This document shows positions 18,453-27,130 of a stretch of 64,000 nt of DNA, one piece after another (positions within the stretch are counted from its first letter, which is position 1; the number at the start of each line of letters is the position of its first letter). The DNA comes from Alphaproteobacteria bacterium 32-64-14 (GTDB lineage: Bacteria > Pseudomonadota > Alphaproteobacteria > Caulobacterales > Hyphomonadaceae): contig NCEM01000021.1 in the NCBI GenBank assembly GCA_002280725.1, forward strand, positions 41,683-105,682, given 5' to 3'. The translations under genes and the position numbers were made by a program. The notes below the pieces were generated by a model. It did not search any database and had not been told where the DNA came from. It saw only the letters and a list, made by a program, of their open reading frames with translations.

Positions 18453-19151
18453 ATGGTGCGCGCCATGCTGACGGCCGAGGAACTTGAGATCCTGTCGACC
18501 AGTCTTGGCGTCGCTGGCCGGGCTGTGCTTGTCTCCTTGCCTGTCGCGATCCTGTTTGCGTGGGCGCTGTCGCGGCCGCGCTTTCCAGGGCAGTCCGTTC
18601 TCAACACCATTGCGCACCTGCCGCTCGTGCTGCCGCCTGTGCTGGTGGGATATATGTTGCTGCTGGCGTTTGGCGTGAATGGCCCGCTTGGCGGCTGGCT
18701 CAAGGCGACGTTCGGCATCCAGCTGGCGTTGACCGCCGGGGGCGCCGCGGTGGCGACGGCAGTGATGTCGTTCCCGCTGATGGTGCGTGCGATCCGTCTG
18801 TCGTTCGAGGCGACGGATGGTGGGCTGTTCGAGGCTGCGGCCGTGCTGCGCGCCTCGCCATGGGACCGGTTCTGGTCGCTGGCGCTGCCGCTTGCCTGGC
18901 CGGGTGTGCTGGCGGGTGCGGTGGTGGCGTTCGCGGCCGGCCTTGGCGAGTTCGGCGCGGTGATCACGTTCGCCTCCAACATCGAAGGCGAAACGCAGAC
19001 CCTGCCGCTTGCCATCAACGCGGCGCTCAACACGCCTGGGCGCGACGAGGTGGCGTTCCGTCTGGCGTCGATCTCACTCATCGTCGCAATTGTGGGTCTG
19101 CTTGCGGCTGAAGGCCTGCAGCGTTGGGCGCGCAGGAGGCTTGAAGGGTGA
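18453..19151 (+). CDS. modB: Molybdate ABC transporter permease ModB
   Basis: This 232-residue inner-membrane permease has five or so hydrophobic segments. The ABC-permease EAA loop, FEAAAVLRASPWDRFWSLAL, and the GLGEFGAVITFASNI segment are typical of ModB. It forms the channel for molybdate (or tungstate) import with ModC. The ATG at 18453 has AAGG about 10 bases upstream; ATG 18465 (MLTAEELEIL) also fits family N-termini. The stop overlaps the modC start, and the gene is first in a modBCA operon. Confidence 0.9.
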   Translation: MVRAMLTAEELEILSTSLGVAGRAVLVSLPVAILFAWALSRPRFPGQSVLNTIAHLPLVLPPVLVGYMLLLAFGVNGPLGGWLKATFGIQLALTAGGAAVATAVMSFPLMVRAIRLSFEATDGGLFEAAAVLRASPWDRFWSLALPLAWPGVLAGAVVAFAAGLGEFGAVITFASNIEGETQTLPLAINAALNTPGRDEVAFRLASISLIVAIVGLLAAEGLQRWARRRLEG

Positions 19152-20143
19152 GCCTCGATCTCAGCGGCGCTGTCGTTCAGCGTGGAGCCTTCCGGCTGTC
19201 TGCCGATCTTTCTGTTCCCGCCGAGGGTGTCACAGTGGTGTTCGGGCCATCGGGCGCAGGGAAGTCGATGCTGCTGTCGGCGGTTGCGGGGCTGCAGAAG
19301 CTCGCGGCCGGAAAACTGTCATTCAATGGCCGCGTGCTTGAGGATGTATTGCAGCGCGTGCGCGTACCGGCGCATGACCGCGCGATCGGGCTCGTCTTCC
19401 AGGACGCGCGTCTGTTTCCGCATCTCACGGTGCGCGGCAACATTCAGTATGCGGAGCAGCGCCGGCCGGCCGCGCGCAACGCGCCGATTACACTCGAGAT
19501 TTCGCGCCTTCTGGAATTCGAGGATCTGCTCGACCGGCCGGTGCACAATCTTTCGGGCGGAGAGCGCAGCCGTGTCGCTCTGGCCCGTGCGATCGTGTCT
19601 GCGCCCGAGCTGTTGTTGCTGGATGAACCGTTCGCAGCGCTCGACGGGCGGCGGCGGCGCGATTTTGCGCGCGTGCTGAAGCAGCTGAGCCATGATCACG
19701 GCGTGCCGATGATCGTGGTGACTCACCTTGTCGATGAAGCCGCCGAGCTGGCAAATCACGTCATCGCCCTGCGCGCGGGACGGGTGGTGTGCGACGGCAA
19801 GCCGGCCGATGCGATGATGCGCCCCGAATTCTCGCGTCTGCTCGATGTACGCGATCGGGGCGCGTGGGTGCAGGGCGCTGCCGGGTTTGGTTCAGGCGAT
19901 GGCGTCTGGGTGCGAGCGGACAGCGTACTCATCGGCGCTTCCGAGCCGAAGGGAATTTCCGCGCGCAATGTCTGGCCGGGGCGTATCGCGTCCATCGTGC
20001 GCGAGCCGGATGGCGCGATCCTTGTTTGCATGGCGACCGACAAGGGTTATATCCTGTCGCGTATAACGCCCGAAGCGCTGTCTGACCTCAAGCTCGAGGA
20101 AGGCGGCGCGGCCTGGGCGATCGTGAAGTCTCACGCGCTCTAG
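19148..20143 (+). CDS. modC: Molybdate ABC transporter ATP-binding protein ModC
   Basis: This protein has 331 residues. Walker A is FGPSGAGKSMLLSA near residue 32, the ABC signature LSGGERSRVALARA lies near 135, and Walker B with the catalytic Glu is LLLLDEPFAALD near 155. The C-terminal 70 residues (SARNVWPGRIASIVREPDG) are a TOBE/MOP-type molybdate-binding domain, which supports ModC over other importers. A GTG start overlaps the modB stop (GTGA), giving translational coupling. It provides ATP hydrolysis for molybdate import. Confidence 0.92.
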   Translation: MSLDLSGAVVQRGAFRLSADLSVPAEGVTVVFGPSGAGKSMLLSAVAGLQKLAAGKLSFNGRVLEDVLQRVRVPAHDRAIGLVFQDARLFPHLTVRGNIQYAEQRRPAARNAPITLEISRLLEFEDLLDRPVHNLSGGERSRVALARAIVSAPELLLLDEPFAALDGRRRRDFARVLKQLSHDHGVPMIVVTHLVDEAAELANHVIALRAGRVVCDGKPADAMMRPEFSRLLDVRDRGAWVQGAAGFGSGDGVWVRADSVLIGASEPKGISARNVWPGRIASIVREPDGAILVCMATDKGYILSRITPEALSDLKLEEGGAAWAIVKSHAL

Positions 20144-20154
20144 GGAGTTTCGTC

Positions 20155-20943
20155 ATGAAAGCTCTGGCCCGCCTTGCGGCGGCTGGCATTGCCTTGCTTG
20201 CGGCAGCGTGTGGCGGCGAGGCGAAGGCGCCTGCGGTGTCCGCCGCGGAACCGGTCGTCGTTGCGGCGGCTTCGAGCCTGACGGATGTGATGGAGGCGAT
20301 CGGGATGCTCTTTGCAGCTGAGGGCCACGCCGAGCCGCGCTTCAGCTTCGCTGCAACGTCCGAACTCGTGCGCCAGATCGAGCAGGGCGCGCAGGTGGAT
20401 GTGTTCCTGTCGGCCGGCGCCGAATGGATGGACCATCTGGCGGAGAAGTCGCTGATCGATCCCGCGACCCGCCGCAACGTGGTGAGCAATACGCTGGTTC
20501 TGGTCGCACCTGCCGGAAAGCCGCTGGATATCATCGTCGGGCCGGGAATGGATTTGCGCGCGGCCCTCGGAGACGGGCGTATCGCAATCGCCAATCCGGA
20601 CGGCGTGCCTGCAGGCAAATACGCGAAAGAGGCGCTTACGGCTTTTGGCGCATGGGATGCTCTGGATGGCGTCATCGCGCGCACGGAAAATGTCCGCGCG
20701 GCGTTACGGTTTGTCGAAGCCGGAGAAGCGGCGGCGGCCGTCGTCTACGAAACCGATGCACTAGCTGCGGGCGACAAGGTTGTGATTGCCGGCAGGTTTC
20801 CGGCTGGATCGCACACGCCGATCGTCTACCCCGCTGCGGCTGTCACGGCCGGGTCAGCGGATGAAGCGCGCGCCTTTCTGGATTTCCTTGCGTCGGACAA
20901 GGCCAAGGCGGCCTTTGAGGTGGCTGGCTTCGGTCCGCCCTAG
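20155..20943 (+). CDS. modA: Molybdate-binding protein ModA, apparently a lipoprotein
   Basis: This protein has 262 residues. The signal MKALARLAAAGIALLAAACGG ends in a lipobox, implying a lipid anchor; ModA is usually a free periplasmic protein in Gram-negative bacteria. The body matches the family: VVVAAASSLTDVMEAIG at the start, a FAATSELVRQIEQGAQVDVF segment, and VYETDALAAGDKVVIAG near the end. It captures molybdate for ModBC. It is the last gene of the operon, 11 bases after modC, with GGGAG before the ATG. No modE or Mo-responsive riboswitch was recognised. Confidence 0.9.
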   Translation: MKALARLAAAGIALLAAACGGEAKAPAVSAAEPVVVAAASSLTDVMEAIGMLFAAEGHAEPRFSFAATSELVRQIEQGAQVDVFLSAGAEWMDHLAEKSLIDPATRRNVVSNTLVLVAPAGKPLDIIVGPGMDLRAALGDGRIAIANPDGVPAGKYAKEALTAFGAWDALDGVIARTENVRAALRFVEAGEAAAAVVYETDALAAGDKVVIAGRFPAGSHTPIVYPAAAVTAGSADEARAFLDFLASDKAKAAFEVAGFGPP

Positions 20944-21005
20944 AAGGCGAGCAGCGGCGCAAGCCCTCCCGCCAATGTGACCACTTTATCTGCGCCTTAC
21001 CTAGG

Positions 21006-21024
21006 GGGCGCCCCAACGGCGCCC
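21006..21024. terminator. Possible weak terminator after modA
   Basis: A perfect 7-bp stem GGGCGCC / GGCGCCC with a 5-base loop lies 63 bases after modA. It lacks a proper T run, so function is doubtful. Confidence 0.3.
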
Positions 21025-21108
21025 TGTTGCCGCGCGCGGCAAGTCCCTGCAGGATAAGCAAAACTGCGCAGTTTCTGACAAGATGCTCGCACGCCGGAGG
21101 AACTCACC

Positions 21109-23172
21109 ATGAAGCGTCTGCACAAGATCGGTCTGTTCGCGTTGGGAGTGGCAGGGGCCGCGTCGATCCTGGCGCTGACGGCAACCGCGGCGCCGGAGTC
21201 GGTGAAGATCGCGGGCACCCGCGTCGACAACTTCATGCTGCCTGACCAGACGGGCATGGGTTACGAGTTGTTCTACTACCGGAACGCTCCTGCCGTGGTG
21301 ATCGTCTCGGCGACGCTGGGCGACGACACGTCGGCCAAGGCCATCGCGGCACTTGCTGCGCTCAAGACGGCCTACGAGGCCAAGGGCGTGGTGTTCGTTG
21401 CGCTCAACTCCTCGCTCGATGACAGCCGTGATGCGATCATCGCGGCCTCCGGCAAGCTGGCTGGCGTACCGATGCTGGACGATGGCCTGCAGCTGGTTGG
21501 CCGTTCGCTCGGCGTGACGAAGACGGGCGAGGCTTTCATCGTCGATCCGAAAACCTGGCGCGTGGCCTATCATGGTCCTGTCACCGAGTCGTTTGCCGAG
21601 AAGCCCGTCGCCGGCGCCAGCCTGAAGGCTGCGCTTGATGCGATGCTGGCTGGCAAGGCGCCGCCGGTGACCGAGGCGCCGGTGAAGGGCAAGGCGATCG
21701 CGTTCCCGGATCGCGCCAAGGCGGTGGACTGGACGAAGATTTCCTACGCCAAGGATGTCGCGCCGATCCTCGAAGCGAAATGCGTCGTCTGTCATACCGA
21801 GGGCGGCATGGGCCCGTTCCCGATGAACAACTACCAGACCGTCAAGACGATGGCGCCGATGATCCGAGAAGCACTGCGCACCAAGCGCATGCCTCCGTTC
21901 CACTCGGATGCGCATTGGGGCAATTGGTCCAACGACATGCTGCTCACGAACGACCAGATCATGACGGTCGTGAACTGGGTTGAAGCTGGCGCCCCGCGTG
22001 GGGATGGCGGCGATCCGCTCGCCGAGAAGAAGTACGTGCCGCCGGAATGGCCGCTTGGCCAACCCGACGTCATCGTTGAAATCCCGGCCTTCGACGTGCC
22101 CGAGAGCGGTTACATCGATTACCAGGAGCGTTCGGTCGACTCGAAGCTCACGGAAGGCAAATGGCTGAAGGCGACGGCATGGGCAGGCTCTTCGCCGGCT
22201 GTCCACCACGCGCTTGCGGGCTGGATCCCTGACGTCCGCGCCGATGGAAAAGGCTTCTCGTGGAATACGTCGCTGGGCGGCTACGGCCCCGGCGGCGAAG
22301 CCAACCTCACGCCTGCCGACACTGGCATCTTTATTCCCGCGGGCGGCTCATACGCTTACCAGATGCACTACACGAGCAACGGCAAGAGGATCACCGACAA
22401 GACGAAGGTCGGGTACTATTTTTACGACAAAGCCCCCACGCACATGCTGCGCCAGACCAGCATCACCGACTTCTCGCTGGAGATTCCAGCTGGCGCCGCG
22501 CGCCACCACGAGACGGCGTATGTGATCTTCCCGGGCGACGCTGAAATCTTCGGCACGCAGCCGCACTGCCATTCGCGCTGCTATTCGACGAAGCTCACCA
22601 TCAAGTATCCCGATGGCCGCGAGGAAGTGCTGCTCAACCAGCCGCGTTACGACTTCGGCTGGCAGCGTGAATATCACTTCGAGCCGATGCTGCAGGTTCC
22701 GAAGGGCTCGATGATGATCGCCGAGTATGTCTTCGACAACTCCACGAGCAACCCGGCCAACCCGGATCCGACGCACAACGTCACCTTCGGCGAGCAGACG
22801 TCGGAAGAGATGCTGTTCACCTTCATGCGCTTCCGCTTCAAGGACGAGACGGTCGCTCATCGCCGCGATGACCTGATGAAAGAGCTGCAGACCTCGGTTG
22901 TCTTCGGCGCCTTCGATGACGATCACAATGGCGAGGTCACCCCGGCCGAGATCCGCAACGATCCGCGCTTTGCTCCGCTCAAGGGCTATCTGGGCATGGT
23001 TGATACGAACAAGAACGGTTCGCTCGACATGAAGGAGTTCGCGGCCGCGATGGGCATGATGCAGCAGATGCGCCGCCCCGGGGCTGCTCCTGCCGCCGCC
23101 CCCGCAGCGGGTGCACCCAAGCCGGACAAGGGCGCTGACGCGATGGTCAACCAGGCGACGGGCCAGCACTAG
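21109..23172 (+). CDS. Secreted multidomain protein: redoxin-like, cytochrome c, copper type II monooxygenase-like, EF-hand pair
   Basis: This protein has 687 residues. A signal peptide (about 1-27, ending TATAAP) is followed by a peroxiredoxin/AhpC-like fold (about 30-180) with no Cys at the usual catalytic site, so that part is probably not redox-active. A c-type heme site CVVCH lies near residue 225. A region resembling peptidylglycine/dopamine-type Cu monooxygenases follows: VHHALAGWIPD, YQMHYTSNGK and PHCHSRCYS could supply Cu ligands. Two EF-hand loops (DDDHNGEVTPAE, DTNKNGSLDMKE) close it. A periplasmic or exported oxidase is inferred. GGAGG precedes the ATG. It stands alone, between modA and a good terminator. 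Confidence 0.8.
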   Translation: MKRLHKIGLFALGVAGAASILALTATAAPESVKIAGTRVDNFMLPDQTGMGYELFYYRNAPAVVIVSATLGDDTSAKAIAALAALKTAYEAKGVVFVALNSSLDDSRDAIIAASGKLAGVPMLDDGLQLVGRSLGVTKTGEAFIVDPKTWRVAYHGPVTESFAEKPVAGASLKAALDAMLAGKAPPVTEAPVKGKAIAFPDRAKAVDWTKISYAKDVAPILEAKCVVCHTEGGMGPFPMNNYQTVKTMAPMIREALRTKRMPPFHSDAHWGNWSNDMLLTNDQIMTVVNWVEAGAPRGDGGDPLAEKKYVPPEWPLGQPDVIVEIPAFDVPESGYIDYQERSVDSKLTEGKWLKATAWAGSSPAVHHALAGWIPDVRADGKGFSWNTSLGGYGPGGEANLTPADTGIFIPAGGSYAYQMHYTSNGKRITDKTKVGYYFYDKAPTHMLRQTSITDFSLEIPAGAARHHETAYVIFPGDAEIFGTQPHCHSRCYSTKLTIKYPDGREEVLLNQPRYDFGWQREYHFEPMLQVPKGSMMIAEYVFDNSTSNPANPDPTHNVTFGEQTSEEMLFTFMRFRFKDETVAHRRDDLMKELQTSVVFGAFDDDHNGEVTPAEIRNDPRFAPLKGYLGMVDTNKNGSLDMKEFAAAMGMMQQMRRPGAAPAAAPAAGAPKPDKGADAMVNQATGQH

Positions 23173-23195
23173 CGCCGTAAGAAAAAGCCACGATC

Positions 23196-23226
23196 AAGGC
23201 CCTGCCGCAAACGGTGGGGCCTTTTT
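23196..23226 (+). terminator. Intrinsic terminator of the redoxin-cytochrome-monooxygenase gene
   Basis: A 12-bp stem (23196-23207 with 23212-23223, two wobble pairs) with a CAAA loop runs into a T tract at 23222-23226, starting 24 bases after the stop codon. Confidence 0.85.
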
Positions 23227-23252
23227 CATTGCGGCGCTGGTGCAAGCGGCGC

Positions 23253-23564
23253 TTAGTAGTCCGGGAAGAATTCCGGGCCGAGATAGCGGATCTCGAAGTT
23301 GAGCAGGTTGTAGACCACGTACTTGCGTGCGTGACGCTCGGCTTCGACCTCGGATGCGAAGCGGCGATAGCCAAGCCATGTGCCATCGCCCAGCGGCAGG
23401 GCGCCTTGTTCGCGGGCGAGGTGGGCGTGTTTCTCGGGCACCTGCCAGCGATTGCGCCAGTGACCGAGGCCTGTCTCGGTTTCCGACGGCTGCGTGCCGG
23501 TTTTCTCGCGGGTCTTTTCGATTGTCCCGGCGGCCGAGTGGCTGGTGCGTTCTGAAACCGTCAC
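23253..23564 (-). CDS. Hypothetical protein (103 aa)
   Basis: It is a small soluble protein without a recognised family. The N-terminus is Ser/Thr/Glu-rich; the C-terminal half is more conserved-looking, with GDGTWLGYRRFASEVEAE and an ending YLGPEFFPDY. A GTG start at 23564 is backed by GGAGG 6 bases upstream. It lies 36 bases downstream of tRNA-Asn on the same strand. No function is assigned. Confidence 0.6.
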   Translation of the reverse strand: MTVSERTSHSAAGTIEKTREKTGTQPSETETGLGHWRNRWQVPEKHAHLAREQGALPLGDGTWLGYRRFASEVEAERHARKYVVYNLLNFEIRYLGPEFFPDY

Positions 23565-23600
23565 AGCCCGCCTCCAGCCTCGCTGGAAGCGAGGAAAGAA

Positions 23601-23676
23601 TGGCTCCCTGAGCTGGACTCGAACCAGCGACCATTCGATTAACAGTCGAATGCTCTACCAACTGAGCTATCAGGGA
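23601..23676 (-). tRNA. tRNA-Asn (anticodon GTT)
   Basis: The 76-base cloverleaf reads 5' TCCCTGATAGCTCAGTTGG on the minus strand. It has a 7-bp acceptor stem TCCCTGA/TCAGGGA, anticodon loop CTGTTAA, T-loop GGTTCGAGTCC and an encoded CCA end. Confidence 0.95.
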
Positions 23677-23748
23677 GCACGGTTGGAAATCGATCAAAAA
23701 GCGTGTGAACACAGGTCAATGCCCAAGAAGCATGGCCCAAAGAAGAGG

Positions 23749-23769
23749 GCGGGAGCCAGAGGCTCCCGC
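23749..23769 (-). terminator. Hairpin between the two tRNA genes, possible terminator
   Basis: A perfect 9-bp stem GCGGGAGCC / GGCTCCCGC has an AGA loop. It lies downstream of tRNA-Cys on the minus strand but is followed only by a pyrimidine-rich CCTCTTCTTT. Confidence 0.45.
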
Positions 23770-23913
23770 AAAGGCGTTTGGGTGATGGTGGGGTGTCTTC
23801 AAGGGAAGACAGGACCAAGATCGCCTGTGTCGGTAAACGAGAGGTTAATACTAACGGAATCGGTCAAATTGTTCGGTTTGCATAAGCAGCCGGGCTTTTG
23901 GCGCTGGAAGATT

Positions 23914-23987
23914 TGGAGGCCTCGCCCGGAATCGAACCGGGGTGCAAGGATTTGCAGTCCTCTGCGTCACCACTCCGCCACGAGGCC
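23914..23987 (-). tRNA. tRNA-Cys (anticodon GCA)
   Basis: The 74-base cloverleaf has acceptor stem GGCCTCG/CGAGGCC, D-arm TGGCGGAGTGG, anticodon loop CTGCAAA, T-arm GGTTCGATTCC and an encoded CCA end. Confidence 0.95.
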
Positions 23988-24127
23988 TCTCTGCAGACCG
24001 TCGCTGGCGGAGCGGCGGCTGGGTAGTTTGGGCGCGTTGCGCCGGGTGGTGCGTATGCTAAGAGCCCCGGGCGCACAAGACCCCGGCTCAAGCGGGCGAT
24101 TCTGCGCTTGAAAATAGGGGCGAGAGC

Positions 24128-24766
24128 TTGGATCTGCTAGCCGCGCGCACAGCCATGATCGACAGCCAGGTGAGGCCGAACGATGTCACCGATCGGCGGC
24201 TGATCTCGGCCATGAGCGCCGTTGCGCGCGAGGCCTTCGTGCCTGCGAGCCGCCGCGCGGTTGCCTATGCCGAAATGCCTATCGAAACCGCGCCGGGCCG
24301 CTGGATGATGGCTGCGCGCGATTTCTCCAAGCTGGTCAACGCGCTCGCGATCCGCGAAGGAGAGCGCATTCTCGATATCGCGCCGGGCACGGGCTATTCG
24401 TCTGCGGTGCTGTCGCGGCTTGGCGCTGTCGTGGCGCTGGAAGAGGGCGAGGCGGCCCAGGCGTTGACCGCTGGCCTGGCGGGCGTGCAGGGCGTCGAGA
24501 TCGTCACTGGGTCGCTGAAAGCTGGCGCGCCGGGCAAGGGACCGTTCGACGCCATCCTCGTGAATGGCGCGGTTGAAGTCGTTCCGCAGGCCTGGCTGGA
24601 CCAGCTTGCCGAGGGCGGCCGCCTGGCGGTGGCCGTGAATGACAACGGGACGCGCCGCGCCCGCGTCTATACCCGCTCTGGCGGCAAGACCGCCTGGCTC
24701 ACGCCCTTTGATTCCTCGCCTCCCGCGCTGCCGGGCTTTGAAAAAGCTGCCGAGTTTCGTCTTTAG
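24128..24766 (+). CDS. Protein-L-isoaspartate O-methyltransferase-like protein (tolC-linked)
   Basis: This protein has 212 residues. The N-terminus ARTAMIDSQVRPNDVTD and the SAM motif ILDIAPGTGYSSAVLSRLG match the Pcm-like family found just upstream of tolC in many alphaproteobacteria. True Pcm has VGTGSGY at the SAM loop; the weaker motif here and the separate pcm at 63252 suggest a diverged methyltransferase whose substrate may differ. The TTG start (24128) follows AGGGGCGAG. Confidence 0.82.
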   Translation: MDLLAARTAMIDSQVRPNDVTDRRLISAMSAVAREAFVPASRRAVAYAEMPIETAPGRWMMAARDFSKLVNALAIREGERILDIAPGTGYSSAVLSRLGAVVALEEGEAAQALTAGLAGVQGVEIVTGSLKAGAPGKGPFDAILVNGAVEVVPQAWLDQLAEGGRLAVAVNDNGTRRARVYTRSGGKTAWLTPFDSSPPALPGFEKAAEFRL

Positions 24767-24879
24767 GGCGAATCAACGATTTGGCAGTCTTCCTTGGGCT
24801 GCTGTCGCTAGCCCGCGGGTTTGCGAATTGAGATTGTCCAGATGGTGAGGCTGCATCGCTTCACCCAAAGGAGTCCGTC

Positions 24880-26208
24880 ATGAGACTGCTGGCTGCACTG
24901 ATCCTGATGGGTTCGGTATCGGCGCCCGCGCTTGCGCAGGGCGCACAGGCGCCTGTTGCACAGGGCAGCCAGGATACGCTGGGCGAGGCGGTGACATCCG
25001 CTATCGCGAACAACCCCACGCTGATGGCTGAGCGCAAGGGACGCGCGGCGGCCGACGAGACCCTGATCCAGGCGCAAGCCGGCCTAGGCCCGCAGGTGAA
25101 CCTGCAGGGCAGCCTCAATACCCAGTACCAGGAATTCGGACGCACCTTTACGACGCCAATCGGCACGTTCCCGCTGGATGGTTCAAGCCAGCGCGCCACG
25201 ATCGGCGTTGAAGCGCGGCAGTCGCTGTGGTCAGGCGGATCGTTGACGGCGCAGCGCGATCTTGCGCGTGCGGGCGTCGATGAGTCCGATGCGCGGCTGA
25301 TCGGCGTGGAGCAGGCGCTGGTGCTCGACGTGGTCACCGCGTTCATGGATGTGCGCTACGCCGAAAGCGAATTTGCGATCCGTGAGAGCAATGTGGATGC
25401 ACTGCGCGAACAGGTGCGCGCGGCGAAGGATCGCTTCGAGGTTGGCGATGTGACGCGGACCGATGTGGCGCAGGCAGAAGCGCGCGAGGCTTCTTCGCAG
25501 GCCCAGTTGGCGGGCGCGCGTGCGCGCCTTGCGAATGCGCGTGCGATCTACGAGCAGATTGTCGGGCTGCCGCCCGTGCAGCTGGCCGAACCGCCGCCGG
25601 CGCCGCAGCTGCCGGGCACGCTGGAGCAGGCGCTGTCCGTCGCGCGCGCGTCGAACCCGAATATCATGGTAGCTCGCGCCCGCGAAGCGCAGGGAGACCG
25701 TAGCGTGGATGTGGCGAAGGGGAGGCTGGGGCCAAGGCTGGATCTGGTCGGCACGGCCGGACTGATCGAGACCTATCAGGACGACAGCTTCCGCGATACG
25801 AACTTCGCAGCCGGGCTGGAGCTGAGCTTCCCGCTGTTTGACTCGGGCCTTCTGGAGTCGCGCAGCCGCAGCGCGCAGCTGGGCGCCGACCGCGCCCGCT
25901 ATGAGCGCATGGCGATCGAGCGGCAAGTGTCGGCGCAGGTGACGTCGGCGTGGCACCAGGTGGTGGCCGTGCGCGAGGAGATTCGTGCGTCGATGAGCCA
26001 GGTGGCAGCTGCTGAAATCGCGCTGGAAGGCGCGAAGCAGGAGCTGGTTGTAGGCGAGCGCATCACGCTGGACGTGCTCAACCAGGAGCAGGAATTGCTG
26101 GCGGCCCGGCTCGGCCTGATCGATGCACAGCGCGCGGCTTATCTCGCGGCGCATCAGCTTCTGGCGGCCATGGGCAATCTGAAACCCGAGCTGGTTGCTG
26201 GCCAGTAA
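24880..26208 (+). CDS. tolC: TolC-family outer-membrane efflux channel
   Basis: This protein has 442 residues. The signal peptide ends APALAQ (about residue 21). The mature protein shows the two repeated TolC halves with long coiled helices. Typical segments are AVTSAIANNPTLMAERKGR, RDRFEVGDVTRTDVAQAEA-like in the first half and LVVGERITLDVLNQEQELL in the second. It forms the trimeric exit duct for tripartite drug efflux and type I secretion systems. AAAGGAG precedes the ATG. No pump or secretion ATPase lies nearby, as usual for a shared TolC. Confidence 0.93.
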   Translation: MRLLAALILMGSVSAPALAQGAQAPVAQGSQDTLGEAVTSAIANNPTLMAERKGRAAADETLIQAQAGLGPQVNLQGSLNTQYQEFGRTFTTPIGTFPLDGSSQRATIGVEARQSLWSGGSLTAQRDLARAGVDESDARLIGVEQALVLDVVTAFMDVRYAESEFAIRESNVDALREQVRAAKDRFEVGDVTRTDVAQAEAREASSQAQLAGARARLANARAIYEQIVGLPPVQLAEPPPAPQLPGTLEQALSVARASNPNIMVARAREAQGDRSVDVAKGRLGPRLDLVGTAGLIETYQDDSFRDTNFAAGLELSFPLFDSGLLESRSRSAQLGADRARYERMAIERQVSAQVTSAWHQVVAVREEIRASMSQVAAAEIALEGAKQELVVGERITLDVLNQEQELLAARLGLIDAQRAAYLAAHQLLAAMGNLKPELVAGQ

Positions 26209-26347
26209 TGGCGCTTTCGGGGTGTTTGATCCGGTAGCACGCTACGGATGGCGCGTTAACGAATTCGACACCATAGGACTGTCTATTCCTTAATCATCGG
26301 ACGTCGATGAATCGCGTACTGCGATCCGGCAAGGGATGAGGACGGAC

Positions 26348-26953
26348 ATGTCTGCGGAACAAGCTCAACGCGAGCCGACGATGGAGGAAATTCTCGCCTC
26401 TATTCGCCGCATCATCTCGGAAGAAGACAAGCCCGCTGACGGCGGTGGAGACGTGCTGGACCTTCAGCCGCCGCCCGCGCCGGTTGTCGAGGCCAAGGCG
26501 CCGCCGCGCGCCGAACCCGCGCCGATTCCCGCCGTGTTCGAGGAACCGGAAGATTTCACGCCGCCTTCGCGCGCGATCGACGAAGACCTGATGATCGTCG
26601 AGGATGACGAGCCGGCCTATACGCCGCCCGCGCCCGTTCGCGAGCCCACGCCGGAGCCGGTGCGCTCTGCCGAGCCCGCGCCGCAACCTTCCTACCAGCC
26701 CGCCCCGCCGCAAGCCGAATGGCGCCCGATGGATCCGGCGACGCTGACCAGCGAGCCCGTCGCCAGCCAGGCGGCCGGTGCGCTCTCGAAACTCATGGGC
26801 TCGATGCTCGTCTCCTCCGGCGCGACGCTGGACGATGTCGTGCGCGAGCTCCTGAAGCCGATGCTGAAGCAGTGGCTGGACGCCAACCTTCCGCAGATCG
26901 TTGAGGCCGAAGTGGCAAAGGAGATCGACCGCATCCGTCGCATGGCCCGCTAA
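26348..26953 (+). CDS. popZ: PopZ-like polar organising protein (DUF2497)
   Basis: This 201-residue protein has PopZ layout: a short N-terminal helix EPTMEEILASIRRIISEED, a long disordered acidic/proline-rich middle (about 30-130) and C-terminal oligomerisation helices with LLKPMLKQWLDANLPQIVE. PopZ forms a polar scaffold that anchors the chromosome origin in Caulobacter and relatives. It lies directly before valS, as in many alphaproteobacteria. ATG 26348 has GAGG about 6 bases upstream and is preferred over the in-frame start at 26336. A strong terminator lies about 90 bases after the stop. Confidence 0.92.
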   Translation: MSAEQAQREPTMEEILASIRRIISEEDKPADGGGDVLDLQPPPAPVVEAKAPPRAEPAPIPAVFEEPEDFTPPSRAIDEDLMIVEDDEPAYTPPAPVREPTPEPVRSAEPAPQPSYQPAPPQAEWRPMDPATLTSEPVASQAAGALSKLMGSMLVSSGATLDDVVRELLKPMLKQWLDANLPQIVEAEVAKEIDRIRRMAR

Positions 26954-27042
26954 GGGTCCGCGAGGAACAAGCCGCCCGGGCGGCACGCAACAGACTTCGG
27001 ACTGACCAGACGAGCTACCAGACCACGGACTAAAACGCAGAG

Positions 27043-27073
27043 GGCGCACCGTAAGGTGCGCCTTTTGTGTTTT
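27043..27073 (+). terminator. Intrinsic terminator of popZ
   Basis: A perfect 8-bp stem GGCGCACC / GGTGCGCC has a GTAA loop and is followed by TTTTGTGTTTT. Confidence 0.88.
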
Positions 27074-27130
27074 CGGGGTTGCGGATGCGGGAGTGCGATC
27101 TCGCTGGCCGGGGCCGCGAGGAATGTGGGA

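Noticed and set aside
26209..26335. TTAA-type words before popZ that could be CtrA sites
   Set aside because: The spacing does not match TTAA-N7-TTAA well enough.
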